Source of the DNA: Amycolatopsis sp. NBC_00345
Lineage (GTDB): Bacteria; Actinomycetota; Actinomycetes; Mycobacteriales; Pseudonocardiaceae
Length of the DNA stretch: 64,000 nt
Direction of reading: 5' to 3'
Assembly (NCBI RefSeq): GCF_036116635.1
Contig: NZ_CP107995.1
Location: 10,230,001-10,294,000 of the forward strand
Positions 39,892-49,382 of this stretch are shown here, one piece after another (within the stretch, counting starts at the first letter, position 1; every line of letters begins with the position of its first letter). A program made the translations under genes and the position numbers. Below the pieces are notes generated by a model. The model worked only from the letters and a program-made list of their open reading frames with translations, had not been told where the DNA came from and made no database searches.

Positions 39892-41997
39892 TCACCGGGA
39901 GCGAGGTTCGCGGCGCAGCCGGATCAGCCGGCTCGCGTAGCCGCTGCCGGTGAAGCCCAGGCCCAGGCCGTGGTTCAGCAGTACCGCGCCGTCGTGGACC
40001 TCGCCGGTATCCACATCGCGGAACCGCGCGTCCGGGTCGAGCCCGGTGAGCACCGGCGTGACGACCGGGCGCCCGTAATCGTGCGGCCGGCGCAGGAACA
40101 GCACCACGACGTCGTCACCCAGCACGTACTGCACGCCGATGAGCGGCGACGCCGCCGGATCCGCCAGCCGGTACGCGTCACCGTGCTGCACGACGGGCCG
40201 GATCTCCTTGTACAGAGCCACGAACTCGGTCGCCGTCTGCAGTTCGCCGGCGCTCCACCGGGTCAGGTCACCGCCGAGGCCGAGCACCCCGGCCATCGCG
40301 ACGTGGAACCGGAACTCCAGCGGCGCCTCCCGTCCGGTGAGCGGGTTCGGGCTGTCGGTCACCCAGGCCGCCATCGTGCCCGCGGGCAGCAGCTGGCTGT
40401 AGCCGTGCTGGATGGTGACGCGGTCGGCGGCGTCGGTGTTGTCCGACGCCCAGACCTCGTCGGTGCGCGCGAGGATGCCCAGGTCCGCCCGCCCGCCGCC
40501 GCCCGAACAGGCCTGGATCCGCAACGCCGGATGCTCGGCGCGCAGCCGGTCGAGCACGTTGTAGACGGCGCGGACGTGGTCCACCCACAGCCGTCCCGGA
40601 TCGTCGTCGCCGGGCCGTCCGGCCTCGGTGAACGCGCGGTTCATGTCCCACTTCAGGTAGTCGACGCCGTGCTCGCCGACCAGCCGGTGCAGCCACTGGT
40701 AGGCCCACTCGGCCACCTCCGGCCGGCCGAAGTCGAGCACCAGCTGGTTGCGCAGCGTCGTGCGTTCGCGGTGCGCCATGTTCAGCACCCAGTCCGGGTG
40801 CTCGCGGTAGAGGTCGCTGTCCGGGTTGACCATCTCGGGCTCGACCCACAGGCCGAACCCCAGGCCCAAGCGGTGCACCTCGGCCGCGAGCGGGCCGAGC
40901 CCGTCCGGGAAGCGCTGCCGGTTCACCGTCCAGTCGCCGAGTCCCGCGCTGTCGCCGGTGCGCGCGCCGAACCAGCCGTCGTCCATCACGAACAGCTCCG
41001 CGCCGACCTCCGCGGCGACCGCGGCGAGCTTCAGCTGGCCCGCTTCGTCGACGTCCCAGCCCGTCGCCTCCCAGGAGTTGTAGACGATCGGGCGCAGCTC
41101 GCCGGCCTGCGGCTGGACGTGCGCGCGGACGTAGGAGTGCCAGCGGCGGCTGGTCCCGCCGAAGCCGTCGGCGGCGTAGAGCCCGGCGAACACCGGCGTT
41201 TCCCAGGTCTCGCCCGGGTTCAGCCGCCACTGCACGCCTTCGTGGCCGAAGCCGCCGGTCCACGTGACGCGCCCGGTGTGCGAGCGCTCGACGGTGATCC
41301 GCCAGCTGCCGCTCCACGCGAGCGCGGTGCTCCAGACCTCGCCGCTCGCTTCCGTGGCGGTGCCGTCGTCGAGCATCAGCCACGGGCTCGCCTGGTGACT
41401 GGAAACCCCGCGTCGGCTGGTCAGCGTGGTCTCCCCGACGGGTAGGTTTTCCCGCAGCAGCCCCGATTCCGCGCTCCACGAGCCGGTCGTGTGCGAGAGC
41501 CGGGCCCCGGCGCGGTGCGGCATCGTCCACGCCGCCGAGTCCGTGCGCAGCAAGGTGATCGGATCGTCGTTTCCGGTGTGGCGCAAGCGAAGCCGGCGTT
41601 CGATGACGTCCTCGTGCCCGCGGTACCGCAGCTCGGCTTCCAGCGGGTAGTGCCGGTCGCGCAGCCGGACGGCCAGCTCGCCGTCCTCGACGTCGTGACC
41701 CGCGTACGTCCACTCCAGCGCCTGCGTGCCGTCGGCGAAGCGCACGCTCAGGCCCGCGACGCCGAAGAACGCGCCGCCGTCCGCGGGCAGCTCCAGCCGC
41801 TCGTCGCCGGGCTCGTCGAAACTCGAGTCCGTCGGGCTGGGCCGCGGCGGGATCCCGGCGGCCTGCTCCAGCGTCAGCGGCGGGCCCCAGTGCACGTGCC
41901 TCGGCCGGTCGGCCTCGTCGAGGCGGAACGCGTACGCGCTGTTCGGGGTGCGGAGCAGCCACAGCCGGTGACCGGCATCGAATTCCACGGACGACAT
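39892..41997 (-). CDS. Alpha-galactosidase, GH36
   Basis: A 701-aa cytoplasmic enzyme, the size of bacterial GH36 alpha-galactosidases, that releases galactose from melibiose, raffinose and related sugars. The nucleophile D451 lies in YLKWDMN; the acid/base D519 lies in WASDNTDAADR, after CSGGGGRADLG. The N-terminal beta domain and a C-terminal beta domain flank the barrel. No signal peptide is present, which fits import of intact oligosaccharides by the adjacent ABC system. It diverges from the ROK repressor gene across an AT-rich operator region. Confidence 0.94.
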   Translation of the reverse strand: MSSVEFDAGHRLWLLRTPNSAYAFRLDEADRPRHVHWGPPLTLEQAAGIPPRPSPTDSSFDEPGDERLELPADGGAFFGVAGLSVRFADGTQALEWTYAGHDVEDGELAVRLRDRHYPLEAELRYRGHEDVIERRLRLRHTGNDDPITLLRTDSAAWTMPHRAGARLSHTTGSWSAESGLLRENLPVGETTLTSRRGVSSHQASPWLMLDDGTATEASGEVWSTALAWSGSWRITVERSHTGRVTWTGGFGHEGVQWRLNPGETWETPVFAGLYAADGFGGTSRRWHSYVRAHVQPQAGELRPIVYNSWEATGWDVDEAGQLKLAAVAAEVGAELFVMDDGWFGARTGDSAGLGDWTVNRQRFPDGLGPLAAEVHRLGLGFGLWVEPEMVNPDSDLYREHPDWVLNMAHRERTTLRNQLVLDFGRPEVAEWAYQWLHRLVGEHGVDYLKWDMNRAFTEAGRPGDDDPGRLWVDHVRAVYNVLDRLRAEHPALRIQACSGGGGRADLGILARTDEVWASDNTDAADRVTIQHGYSQLLPAGTMAAWVTDSPNPLTGREAPLEFRFHVAMAGVLGLGGDLTRWSAGELQTATEFVALYKEIRPVVQHGDAYRLADPAASPLIGVQYVLGDDVVVLFLRRPHDYGRPVVTPVLTGLDPDARFRDVDTGEVHDGAVLLNHGLGLGFTGSGYASRLIRLRREPRSR

Positions 41998-42028
41998 GCC
42001 GGTGAGCGTAGGGATGATCAGCTGAAAA

Positions 42029-42054
42029 ATAAATTCTTGACGAAGTTAATTTAT
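42029..42054. promoter_or_regulatory. AT-rich inverted repeat, ROK operator candidate
   Basis: ATAAATT (42029-42035) and AATTTAT (42048-42054) are perfect inverted arms 12 bp apart, in a very AT-rich patch between the divergent GH36 and ROK genes. TTGACG at 42037-42042 could be a -35 for the ROK gene. ROK repressors typically bind such sites. Confidence 0.6.
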
Positions 42055-42073
42055 CCCCCGTACGGTTCCGCGC

Positions 42074-43273
42074 ATGCCACGCAGTGCACCGGCAAGGGCG
42101 CCGATCACGAGTCCCGCCGCGGCCACCGTCTTCACCACGGTGCTGACGCAGGGCCCGGTCAGCCGGGTCGACGTCGCCCGCCGCACGGGTCTCTCCTCGG
42201 CCGCGGTCACCAAGGCCGCGCGGCCGTTCATCGAGGCCGGCTACCTGGAGGAGCTGGCCTCGGCCGGCCGCACGGCGCCAGGCGCGGGCCGTCCCGCCAG
42301 CCCGCTGGCCATCCGCCCGGACCGCGAGTACTTCATCGGCGTCAAGATCACCGGCGACGACCTGATCGGCGTGGTCACCGACCTGCGGGCGCAGATCCGC
42401 GTCGCCCGGCACCACGCGCTGACCGGCCACGACGTGCCGCACGTCGTCCGCGCGCTCACCGACCTGGTCGACGAGCTGCTCGCCAGCCGCGCGCCGGACG
42501 GCGCCACGAACTTCCGCGACCGGGCCTACTGCCTCGGCGTCGCCGTCTCCGGCGACGTCGACCGCGACTCGGGCCTGGTCCGCTACTCACCCTTCCTGGG
42601 CTGGCACGACGTGCCGCTGGCCGAGCTGCTCGAGGACGCCACCGGCCTCGCCACCACGCTGGAGAACGACGTCAAGGCGCTCACCGTGGCCGAGCAGTGG
42701 TTCGGCGAAGGCGTCGGCGCCTCGTCGTTCGCGCTCGTCACCGTCGGCACCGGGATCGGCAGCGCGCTGGTCCTCGACGGCCGGCTCGTCGGCGGCGCGC
42801 ACGGGGTGGCCGGCGAGATCGGGCACGTGCCGGTCTCCGCCATGGGACCGGACAGCCCGCCGTGCCATTGCGGCGGCACGGGCTGTGTGGAAGCGATCGC
42901 CTCCACCGAGGCGATCGTCGCGAGCGCGCGCCGGGCCGCCGGCGACCCGGCGCTGACCATGGACGAGGCCGTCGCGCGGGCGCGGGCCGGGGACGAGCCG
43001 TTGCGCCGCGTCTTCGCCACTGCGGGCCACGCCATCGGCCTCGGCCTCGGCGCGCTGGCCAACCTTTTCGGCCCCGAGCGGATCGTCGTCTCGGGGGAGG
43101 GCGTGGCCGCTTACGACCTGTTCGAGGACCAGATCCGCCGCACGTTCGCGGAGCAGGCCTTCGGCAGTGCCGCGCGGTGCGGCCTGGTCATCCGGCCACT
43201 GCCGTTCGAGGAATGGGCACGGGGCGCCGCCGCTGTCGCCGTTCAGAGTCTTTTCGTGTCCGACCGCTTGTGA
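42074..43273 (+). CDS. ROK-family transcriptional repressor
   Basis: A 399-aa regulator: N-terminal winged helix (QGPVSRVDVARRTGLSSAAV) and a ROK sugar-kinase-like domain. The zinc motif CHCGGTGCVE and the preceding GEIGHVPV are intact. The ATP-binding part is present in modified form (GVKITGDDLIGV), as usual for XylR/NagC-type repressors. It most likely controls the alpha-galactoside genes on both sides, with a sugar as inducer. The binding-protein gene follows after 11 nt. Confidence 0.92.
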   Translation: MPRSAPARAPITSPAAATVFTTVLTQGPVSRVDVARRTGLSSAAVTKAARPFIEAGYLEELASAGRTAPGAGRPASPLAIRPDREYFIGVKITGDDLIGVVTDLRAQIRVARHHALTGHDVPHVVRALTDLVDELLASRAPDGATNFRDRAYCLGVAVSGDVDRDSGLVRYSPFLGWHDVPLAELLEDATGLATTLENDVKALTVAEQWFGEGVGASSFALVTVGTGIGSALVLDGRLVGGAHGVAGEIGHVPVSAMGPDSPPCHCGGTGCVEAIASTEAIVASARRAAGDPALTMDEAVARARAGDEPLRRVFATAGHAIGLGLGALANLFGPERIVVSGEGVAAYDLFEDQIRRTFAEQAFGSAARCGLVIRPLPFEEWARGAAAVAVQSLFVSDRL

Positions 43274-43284
43274 GGAGAAGTGAC

Positions 43285-44571
43285 ATGGCCCCATCCCCAT
43301 CACTGTCCCGCCGGAACTTTCTCGTCGGCTCGGTGCTGTTCGCCGGGGGAGCCGCTCTGGCGGCCTGCACCTCCGACCCGCTGAACAAGAACGCCGGTGC
43401 CGCGGGCGGGGCCAAGGTCACCCTCAACCAGTGGTACCACGCGTACGGCGAATCGGGCACGCAGCAGGCGGTGCAGCGCTACGCGCAGGAGTTCACCAAG
43501 GCCAACCCGGACATCGCGATCAAGGTCAGCTGGATCGCCGGTGACTACGAGACCAAGCTCAACTCCGCCATGCTCACCGCGGACGCGCCCGACCTGTTCG
43601 AGATCGGCGACTTCCGCTACCAGAACGTGAAGAACGGGCTCCTCGCGCCGCTCGACGACATCGTCGACCCGGTGAAGGGCGACTTCTCGAAGGCCGCGCT
43701 GGACACCGCGACCGTCGAGGGAAAGATCTACGGCGTCAAGACGATCGACGACGTGATGATGCTGTACTACCGCAAGAGCGTGCTTCAGGCCGCGGGGGTG
43801 CAGCCGCCCCGGACGTTCGCCGAGCTGCTCGACGTGACGAGGAAGCTGACCCAGGGCAACCAGAAGGGGCTCTACGTCGGCACGGACGGCGTCGGCGAGG
43901 CCGCCACGCTGCTGCTGTGGTCCTCCGGCGCCGACTTCTTCGACAGCACCGGCAAAAAGGTCACCTTCGCCAGCCCCGCGGGCGTCGCCGCGATCGCCGG
44001 GCTCAAGCAGCTGCACGACACCGGCGGCCTGCTGCAGGGCTATCCGACGGACTGGTCCGACCCGGGTGCCTTCTCCGACAAGGCGACCGCGATGCAGTGG
44101 GGCGGCCTGTGGTCGTTGCCGGACATCAAGAAGGCGGTCGGGGACGACTTCGGCGTGGTCCCGTGGCCGAAGTTCGGCGACGCCGGCCGCCAGGTCGCGC
44201 GCGTCGGCGGCTGGTACCAGCTGGTCAACGCGAAGAGCAAGAACGTCGACGCCGCCAAGAAGTTCGTGAACTGGCTGTGGATCCAGCAGGCCGACCTGCA
44301 GAAGGACTGGTCCGTCAAGTACGGCTTCCACATCCCTGCGCGCAAGGAGGTCGCGGCCCAGACCACGGAGTTCTCCAGCGGCCCGGCCAAGGACGCCGTC
44401 ACGATCTCCCAGCAGAACGGCCTGTCCTACGCGGGCCTGTGGAACAAGGCGTCCGCGACGCTGTTCCTGCAGGCCGCCACGAAGATCGCCAACGGCCAGG
44501 CCGACCCCGCCGCCGAACTCGGCGACGCGCAGCAGAAGGCTCAGGCCGAAGTCGACAAGCAGCTGGCCTGA
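43285..44571 (+). CDS. ABC sugar-binding lipoprotein (family 1, alpha-galactoside candidate)
   Basis: A 428-aa extracytoplasmic binding protein. The signal carries a twin-arginine motif (SRRNFLVGS) and a lipobox (LAAC), so it is probably Tat-exported and lipidated. The mature part is of the MalE/oligosaccharide type (YAQEFTKANPDIAIKVSWIA, MLTADAPDLFEIGDF, QWGGLWSLPDI). The substrate is inferred to be an alpha-galactoside from the GH36 gene. ATG 43285 follows GAGGAGAAG. Confidence 0.92.
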   Translation: MAPSPSLSRRNFLVGSVLFAGGAALAACTSDPLNKNAGAAGGAKVTLNQWYHAYGESGTQQAVQRYAQEFTKANPDIAIKVSWIAGDYETKLNSAMLTADAPDLFEIGDFRYQNVKNGLLAPLDDIVDPVKGDFSKAALDTATVEGKIYGVKTIDDVMMLYYRKSVLQAAGVQPPRTFAELLDVTRKLTQGNQKGLYVGTDGVGEAATLLLWSSGADFFDSTGKKVTFASPAGVAAIAGLKQLHDTGGLLQGYPTDWSDPGAFSDKATAMQWGGLWSLPDIKKAVGDDFGVVPWPKFGDAGRQVARVGGWYQLVNAKSKNVDAAKKFVNWLWIQQADLQKDWSVKYGFHIPARKEVAAQTTEFSSGPAKDAVTISQQNGLSYAGLWNKASATLFLQAATKIANGQADPAAELGDAQQKAQAEVDKQLA

Positions 44572-44572
44572 C

Positions 44573-45547
44573 ATGGCCGTCTCGTCTCCGCCGGCGACGG
44601 TGCCGCCCCGGCCCCGCGCGTCGGCGGCACCGGTGAAACGGCGTCGCCGCAAGGTGGACTGGCGCGCGGTCGGCGCGTTCACGGTGCTCACGGCGCCGGT
44701 GGTGATCGGGCTCGGCGTGTTCAAGTACGTGGCGATCGCGTGGAGCTTCCTGCTGTCGTTCAACGACGCGCGCGGCACGATCTCGATCGGCCACTGGATC
44801 GGCTTCGACAACTACGCGTTCCTGCTCGGCGACTCCGCCTTCCGCGACTCGCTGGTGGTCATCGCGCTGTTCACGGTGTTCATCGTGCCGGTCACGTTCG
44901 TCGCGTCGCTCGGGCTGGCGATGCTCGTCAACGGCATCCGCCGCGGCCGGGCGTTCTTCCGCACGGTGTTCCTGATCCCGGGCGCGGTGTCGTACGTGGT
45001 CGCCGCGCTGGTGTGGAAGATGGCGCTGTTCAACGGCCTCCCGTCGGGCGTCGCGAACGTGATCGGCGGGCTGTTCGGCGCGGACCCGGTGCCGTGGCTG
45101 TCGGAGACGAGCCCGCCGGTGTACTGGATCGCGGTGGTGACGCTGCGGCTGTGGCTGCAGGTCGGGCTGTACATGATCCTGTTCCTCGCGGGGCTGCAGG
45201 CGATTTCGCCGTCGCTGTACGAGGCGGGTGAGCTGGACGGCACCACGAAGTGGCAGGCCTTCCGCTACATCACGCTGCCGCAGCTGCGGAACACGTCCGT
45301 GGCCGTGCTGCTGCTCATCCTGATCGGCGCGTTCCAGGCGTTCGACGAGTTCTACAACCTGTTCGGCACCGGGCTTTCGGGCACGGCGACGGCACCGGTG
45401 AAGCCGCCGCTGGTGTACCTCTACGACTCGGCACTGGGCGACCAGAACTACGGCGTCGGCTCCGCGGGCGCGTTCCTGCTGACCGTGATCATCGTGGTGA
45501 TCACGTTGCTGCAAGGGAAGTTCGTGGGCTTCGGGAAGAAGGACTGA
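44573..45547 (+). CDS. ABC sugar transporter permease (MalF type)
   Basis: A 324-aa permease with six main membrane segments and the binding-protein-dependent transport signature EAGELDGTTKWQAFRYITLP, which forms the coupling helix for the ATPase. The N-terminus is basic and cytoplasmic. It starts 1 nt after the binding-protein stop. It pairs with the following permease. No ATPase gene is in the operon; an MsiK-like shared ATPase is probably used. Confidence 0.93.
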   Translation: MAVSSPPATVPPRPRASAAPVKRRRRKVDWRAVGAFTVLTAPVVIGLGVFKYVAIAWSFLLSFNDARGTISIGHWIGFDNYAFLLGDSAFRDSLVVIALFTVFIVPVTFVASLGLAMLVNGIRRGRAFFRTVFLIPGAVSYVVAALVWKMALFNGLPSGVANVIGGLFGADPVPWLSETSPPVYWIAVVTLRLWLQVGLYMILFLAGLQAISPSLYEAGELDGTTKWQAFRYITLPQLRNTSVAVLLLILIGAFQAFDEFYNLFGTGLSGTATAPVKPPLVYLYDSALGDQNYGVGSAGAFLLTVIIVVITLLQGKFVGFGKKD

Positions 45548-45548
45548 C

Positions 45549-46430
45549 ATGGCCGTGCTCACCCCCGAAGCGCCCCCGGCTCCCGCCCGGCCCGTTCGTC
45601 CCGGCCGGCGGGGCTGGGGCCGGGCGCCGAAGTACGCGCTGGCCGGCCTGCTGGTGCTGGTCTTCCTGATGCCGTTCTACATCATGGTGCGCAACGCGCT
45701 GATGACCCGCCCGCAGGTGTCGTCGCCGGACTGGTCGTGGCTGCCGGACCCGCTGTCCTGGGTCAACTTCCACGACCTGTTCGCGGACCCGTCCGTGCCG
45801 ATGGGCCACGCGCTGCTGAACTCGCTGGTGATCGCCGTGATCACCGCCCCGGTCGGCACGATGTTCGGCTCGATGGCGGGCTACGCGCTGGCGCGGATCG
45901 ACGTGCCCGGCCGCCGCGCGGTGTTCACGTACGTGCTGGTGACGCTGATGATCCCGCAGTCGGTGACGTTCGTGCCGACGTTCGTCGTGGTCGGCGCCAT
46001 GGGCGGGGTGAACACGACCTGGGGCATCATCGCGCCGAACCTGTTCAGCGCGTTCACGGTGATCCTGTTCCGCAACTTCTACCTGCGCTTCCCGGCGGAG
46101 ATCGAGGAGGCGGGCCGGCTGGACGGCCTGGGTTACCTCGGCGTCTACCGCAGGCTGGTGCTGCCCAACTCGGGCAGCATGCTCGCTTCGCTGGGCGCGC
46201 TGATGTTCATCGAGAGCTGGAACTCGTTCCTGTGGCCGCTGGTGATCGGGCAGGACCCGTCGTCGTGGACGGCCCAGATCGCGCTGTCCACCTTCCTCAC
46301 CGCCCAGACGATCAACCTGCCCGCCCTGTTCGCCGGCGCGCTGGTGACGATCGCGCCGTTGGTCGCGATGTTCCTGGTGGCGCAACGGTTCATCGTCCGC
46401 GGGATCGCGGCCAGCGGCCTGAAGGAGTAG
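45549..46430 (+). CDS. ABC sugar transporter permease (MalG type)
   Basis: A 293-aa permease with six membrane segments and the coupling motif EEAGRLDGLGYLGVYRRLVL. The segment TLMIPQSVTFVPTFVV and the closing QRFIVRGIAASGLKE are typical of MalG relatives. It is the second channel subunit of the alpha-galactoside importer. It starts 1 nt after the preceding stop and ends the operon; 194 bp separate it from the pca cluster. Confidence 0.93.
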   Translation: MAVLTPEAPPAPARPVRPGRRGWGRAPKYALAGLLVLVFLMPFYIMVRNALMTRPQVSSPDWSWLPDPLSWVNFHDLFADPSVPMGHALLNSLVIAVITAPVGTMFGSMAGYALARIDVPGRRAVFTYVLVTLMIPQSVTFVPTFVVVGAMGGVNTTWGIIAPNLFSAFTVILFRNFYLRFPAEIEEAGRLDGLGYLGVYRRLVLPNSGSMLASLGALMFIESWNSFLWPLVIGQDPSSWTAQIALSTFLTAQTINLPALFAGALVTIAPLVAMFLVAQRFIVRGIAASGLKE

Positions 46431-46573
46431 CCCCCGGCCGGTGACGGCCACCGCTTCTGTTCCACTGTTCCGAGGCTTCTGTTTCACGCGGCTCCCTCCT
46501 GCTCTCCACTCGATCGGACACTCGCCTGTCCCGGTCTTGTCGTGCTATGTTCTCATCAAGAACGGATGTGCGC

Positions 46574-46599
46574 AATGCGAACAACATTGCGAACGTTCG
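46574..46599 (+). promoter_or_regulatory. Repeated operator before the pca genes, IclR/PcaR-type candidate
   Basis: AATGCGAAC (46574-46582) and CATTGCGAAC (46585-46594) are direct repeats, and CGAACGTTCG (46590-46599) is a perfect palindrome overlapping the second. A palindrome with an extra half-site is the pattern bound by IclR-type PcaR/PcaU regulators. It lies 26 bp before pcaI. Confidence 0.5.
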
Positions 46600-46624
46600 G
46601 CCACGGCAAGGATGAGGGGACTCG

Positions 46625-47434
46625 ATGGCAAGGGTGCTGTCGCTCGGCGAGGCGGTCGCCGAGCTGGTGCACGACGGGGACACCGTCGCGCTCGAGGGCT
46701 TCACGCACCTCATCCCGGTCGCGGCCGGGCACGAGATCATCCGGCAGGGCCGCCGGGGGCTGACCCTCGTGCGGATGACCCCGGACATCGTCTACGACCA
46801 GCTGATCGGCGCCGGCTGCGCGAGCAAGCTGATCTTCTCCTGGGGCGGCAACCCCGGAGTCGGCTCGCTGCACCGGTTCCGCGATGCCGTGCAGCACTCC
46901 TGGCCGGTGCCGCTGGAGATCGAGGAGCACAGCCACGCGGGCATGGCCAACCGTTACGTCGCGGGCGCGTCCGGGCTGCCGTTCGCCGTGCTGCGCGGGT
47001 ACACCGGCACCGACCTGGCCGCGCAGACGGACACGATCAAGCCGATCACCTGCCCGTTCACCGGTGAGCAGCTGACCGCTGTGCCCGCGCTGAACCCGGA
47101 CGTCACGATCGTCCACGCGCAGCGCGCCGACCGAGCCGGAAACGTCCAGCTGTGGGGGATCGCGGGCGTCCAGAAGGAGGCGGTGCTGGCGGCGAAGCGC
47201 TCGCTGGTCACCGTCGAGGAGGTCGTCGACGAGCTGGCGCCCCGGCCGGGCGCGGTGGTGCTGCCCACCTGGGCCGTCACCGCCGTCGCCGAGGTGCCCG
47301 GCGGCGCGAAGCCCTCGTACGCCGCGGGCTACTACGAGCGGGACAACGCCGCTTACCAGGCCTGGGACGAGATCGGCCGTGACCGCGAGGAGTTCACGAA
47401 GTGGCTGAGCGACCTGAGGGGGGTCAAGGCGTGA
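46625..47434 (+). CDS. pcaI: 3-oxoadipate CoA-transferase, subunit A
   Basis: A 269-aa CoA-transferase alpha subunit that, with PcaJ, moves CoA from succinyl-CoA to 3-oxoadipate. Family stretches visible: DGDTVALEGFTHLIPVAAGH, LIFSWGGNPGVGSLHRFRD and RADRAGNVQLWG. It resembles the longer actinobacterial form, which also looks like glutaconate-type transferases; context decides for PcaI. It is the first gene of the cluster, and the stop overlaps pcaJ by GTGA. Confidence 0.9.
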   Translation: MARVLSLGEAVAELVHDGDTVALEGFTHLIPVAAGHEIIRQGRRGLTLVRMTPDIVYDQLIGAGCASKLIFSWGGNPGVGSLHRFRDAVQHSWPVPLEIEEHSHAGMANRYVAGASGLPFAVLRGYTGTDLAAQTDTIKPITCPFTGEQLTAVPALNPDVTIVHAQRADRAGNVQLWGIAGVQKEAVLAAKRSLVTVEEVVDELAPRPGAVVLPTWAVTAVAEVPGGAKPSYAAGYYERDNAAYQAWDEIGRDREEFTKWLSDLRGVKA

Positions 47435-48186
47435 GTGACTACACCGCCGACGAGATGATGAGCGTCGCCGCCGCGCGGGCGCTCGGCGAGGGCATGTCGT
47501 GCTTCGTGGGCATCGGCCTGCCCAGCACCGCGGCCAACCTCGCGCGCCGCACGCACGCGCCGAACCTCACGCTGATCTACGAGTCCGGCTGCCTCGGCGC
47601 CAAGCCCTCGCGGCTGCCGCTGTCGATCGGTGACGGCGAGCTGGCCGACACGGCCGACGCGGTGGTAAGCGTGCCCGAGGTGTTCAACTACTGGCTGCAG
47701 CCGGGCCGGATCGACGTCGGCTTCCTCAGCGCCGCGCAGCTGGACAAGTTCGGCAACATCAACACCACGGTGATCGGCTCCGACTACCACGACCCGAAGG
47801 TCCGCCTGCCCGGCGCGGGCGGCGCGCCGGAGATCGCGGCGTCCTGCCGGGAGGTGTTCGTGGTGCTGCGGCAGAACCCCCGCGCGTTCGTGGAGAAGGT
47901 CGACTTCGTGACGTCCTTCGGGCACGGCAGCGGCAAAGGCGACCGCGAGCGGCTCGGCCTGCGCGGCGCGGGCCCCACCCTGGTCGTCACCGACCTGGGC
48001 CTGTTGCGGCCCGATCCGGAGACCGCCGAGCTGACCCTCACCGAGCTGCACCCGGGGGTGCGGCTCGAGCAGGCCGTCTCCTCGACCGGGTGGACACTGA
48101 AGGTGGCCGCGGACCTCAAGACCACCCCCGCGCCCACCGAGCACGAACTGACCCTGCTCCGCGAACTGAAGAAGGCCGGCGAATGA
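47431..48186 (+). CDS. pcaJ: 3-oxoadipate CoA-transferase, subunit B
   Basis: A 251-aa beta subunit. The catalytic glutamate is expected in LIYESGCLGAKPS, and SAAQLDKFGNINTTVIGSDY, CREVFVVLRQNPRAFV and LTELHPGV are family stretches. It forms the active transferase with PcaI. GTG start overlapping the pcaI stop; its own stop overlaps pcaF by ATGA, so stoichiometric coupled translation is likely. Confidence 0.9.
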   Translation: MSDYTADEMMSVAAARALGEGMSCFVGIGLPSTAANLARRTHAPNLTLIYESGCLGAKPSRLPLSIGDGELADTADAVVSVPEVFNYWLQPGRIDVGFLSAAQLDKFGNINTTVIGSDYHDPKVRLPGAGGAPEIAASCREVFVVLRQNPRAFVEKVDFVTSFGHGSGKGDRERLGLRGAGPTLVVTDLGLLRPDPETAELTLTELHPGVRLEQAVSSTGWTLKVAADLKTTPAPTEHELTLLRELKKAGE

Positions 48187-49364
48187 GCGACGCATACGTA
48201 CTCGACGCGATCCGCACCCCCTTCGGGCGCTACGGCGGCGCCCTGTCCGGAGTGCGTCCCGACGACCTCGCCGCGGGCGTGCTGCGCGCGCTGGGCGAGC
48301 GCAACGGGCTCGACCCGTCCACTGTGGACGAAGTGGTGCTCGGCGACGCCAACGGCGCCGGCGAGGACAACCGCAACGTGGCCCGCATGGCCGCCCTGCT
48401 CGCGGGCTGGCCGACGTCGGTCCCCGGCGCCACGGTGAACCGGCTGTGCGGCTCCGGGGTCGAGGCGACCATGCAGGCGAGCCGGGCGATCCAGGTCGGT
48501 GACGCGTCGCTGGTCGTCGCGGGCGGGGTCGAGTCGATGAGCCGCTCGCCGCTGGTGATGCCCAAGCCGGACAAGGCTTTCCCGGCCGGCAACCAGACGT
48601 TGTACAACACCGCGCTCGGCTGGCGGATGGTCAACCCGGCGATGCCGTCGCAGTGGACCGTCTCCCTCGGCGAGTCCACCGAGCTGCTCGCCGAGCGCTA
48701 CGGCATCAGCCGCGAGGAGCAGGACGCCTTCGCCGCGCGCAGCCACGCGAACGCGGTGCGCGCGTGGGACGAGGGCTTCTACGACGACCACGTGGTGCCT
48801 GTGGCCGGGGTCGAGCTGACCCGGGACGAGGGCATCCGGCCCGATTCCACCGTGGCGAAGCTCGCGAAGCTGAAGACGGTGTTCCGTAAGGAAAACGGCA
48901 CCGTCACGGCGGGCAACGCGTCGCCGCTCAACGACGGCGCGTCGGCGTTGCTGCTCGGTGACGAGGCCACGGCTGAGCGGCTCGGCCGGGCGCCACTGGC
49001 ACGGATCGCCGGGCGTGGGGCCGCGGGCGTCGACCCGGACGTGTTCGGCATCGGCCCGGTGCGGGCCGCCGAGATCGCTTTGGCCCGAGCCGGCATCGAC
49101 TGGGGCGACCTCGCCGCGGTGGAGCTGAACGAGGCGTTCGCCGCGCAGTCGCTGGCCTGCCTCAAGGAGTGGTCAAAGCTCGACCCGGAGATCGTGAACG
49201 TCAACGGCGGCGCCATCGCGATCGGTCACCCGCTCGGCGCGTCGGGCGGCCGGATCATCGGCACGCTCGCGCACCAGCTCCGCCGCACCGGCGGCCGGTG
49301 GGGCCTGGCCGCGATCTGCATCGGCGTGGGCCAGGGCCTCGCCGTAGTCCTCGAGCGCCAGTAG
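48183..49364 (+). CDS. pcaF: 3-oxoadipyl-CoA thiolase
   Basis: A 393-aa thiolase that splits 3-oxoadipyl-CoA into succinyl-CoA and acetyl-CoA, the last step of the pathway. The acyl-binding Cys is in VNRLCGSGVEA, the His in NGGAIAIGHPLGASGGR, and the second catalytic Cys in AICIGVGQG. YVLDAIRTPFGRYGGALSGV at the N-terminus is typical of PcaF. Coupled to pcaJ; pcaH follows after 18 nt with a GGGAGGA site. Confidence 0.94.
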   Translation: MSDAYVLDAIRTPFGRYGGALSGVRPDDLAAGVLRALGERNGLDPSTVDEVVLGDANGAGEDNRNVARMAALLAGWPTSVPGATVNRLCGSGVEATMQASRAIQVGDASLVVAGGVESMSRSPLVMPKPDKAFPAGNQTLYNTALGWRMVNPAMPSQWTVSLGESTELLAERYGISREEQDAFAARSHANAVRAWDEGFYDDHVVPVAGVELTRDEGIRPDSTVAKLAKLKTVFRKENGTVTAGNASPLNDGASALLLGDEATAERLGRAPLARIAGRGAAGVDPDVFGIGPVRAAEIALARAGIDWGDLAAVELNEAFAAQSLACLKEWSKLDPEIVNVNGGAIAIGHPLGASGGRIIGTLAHQLRRTGGRWGLAAICIGVGQGLAVVLERQ

Positions 49365-49382
49365 ACCGACCAGGGAGGAAAC

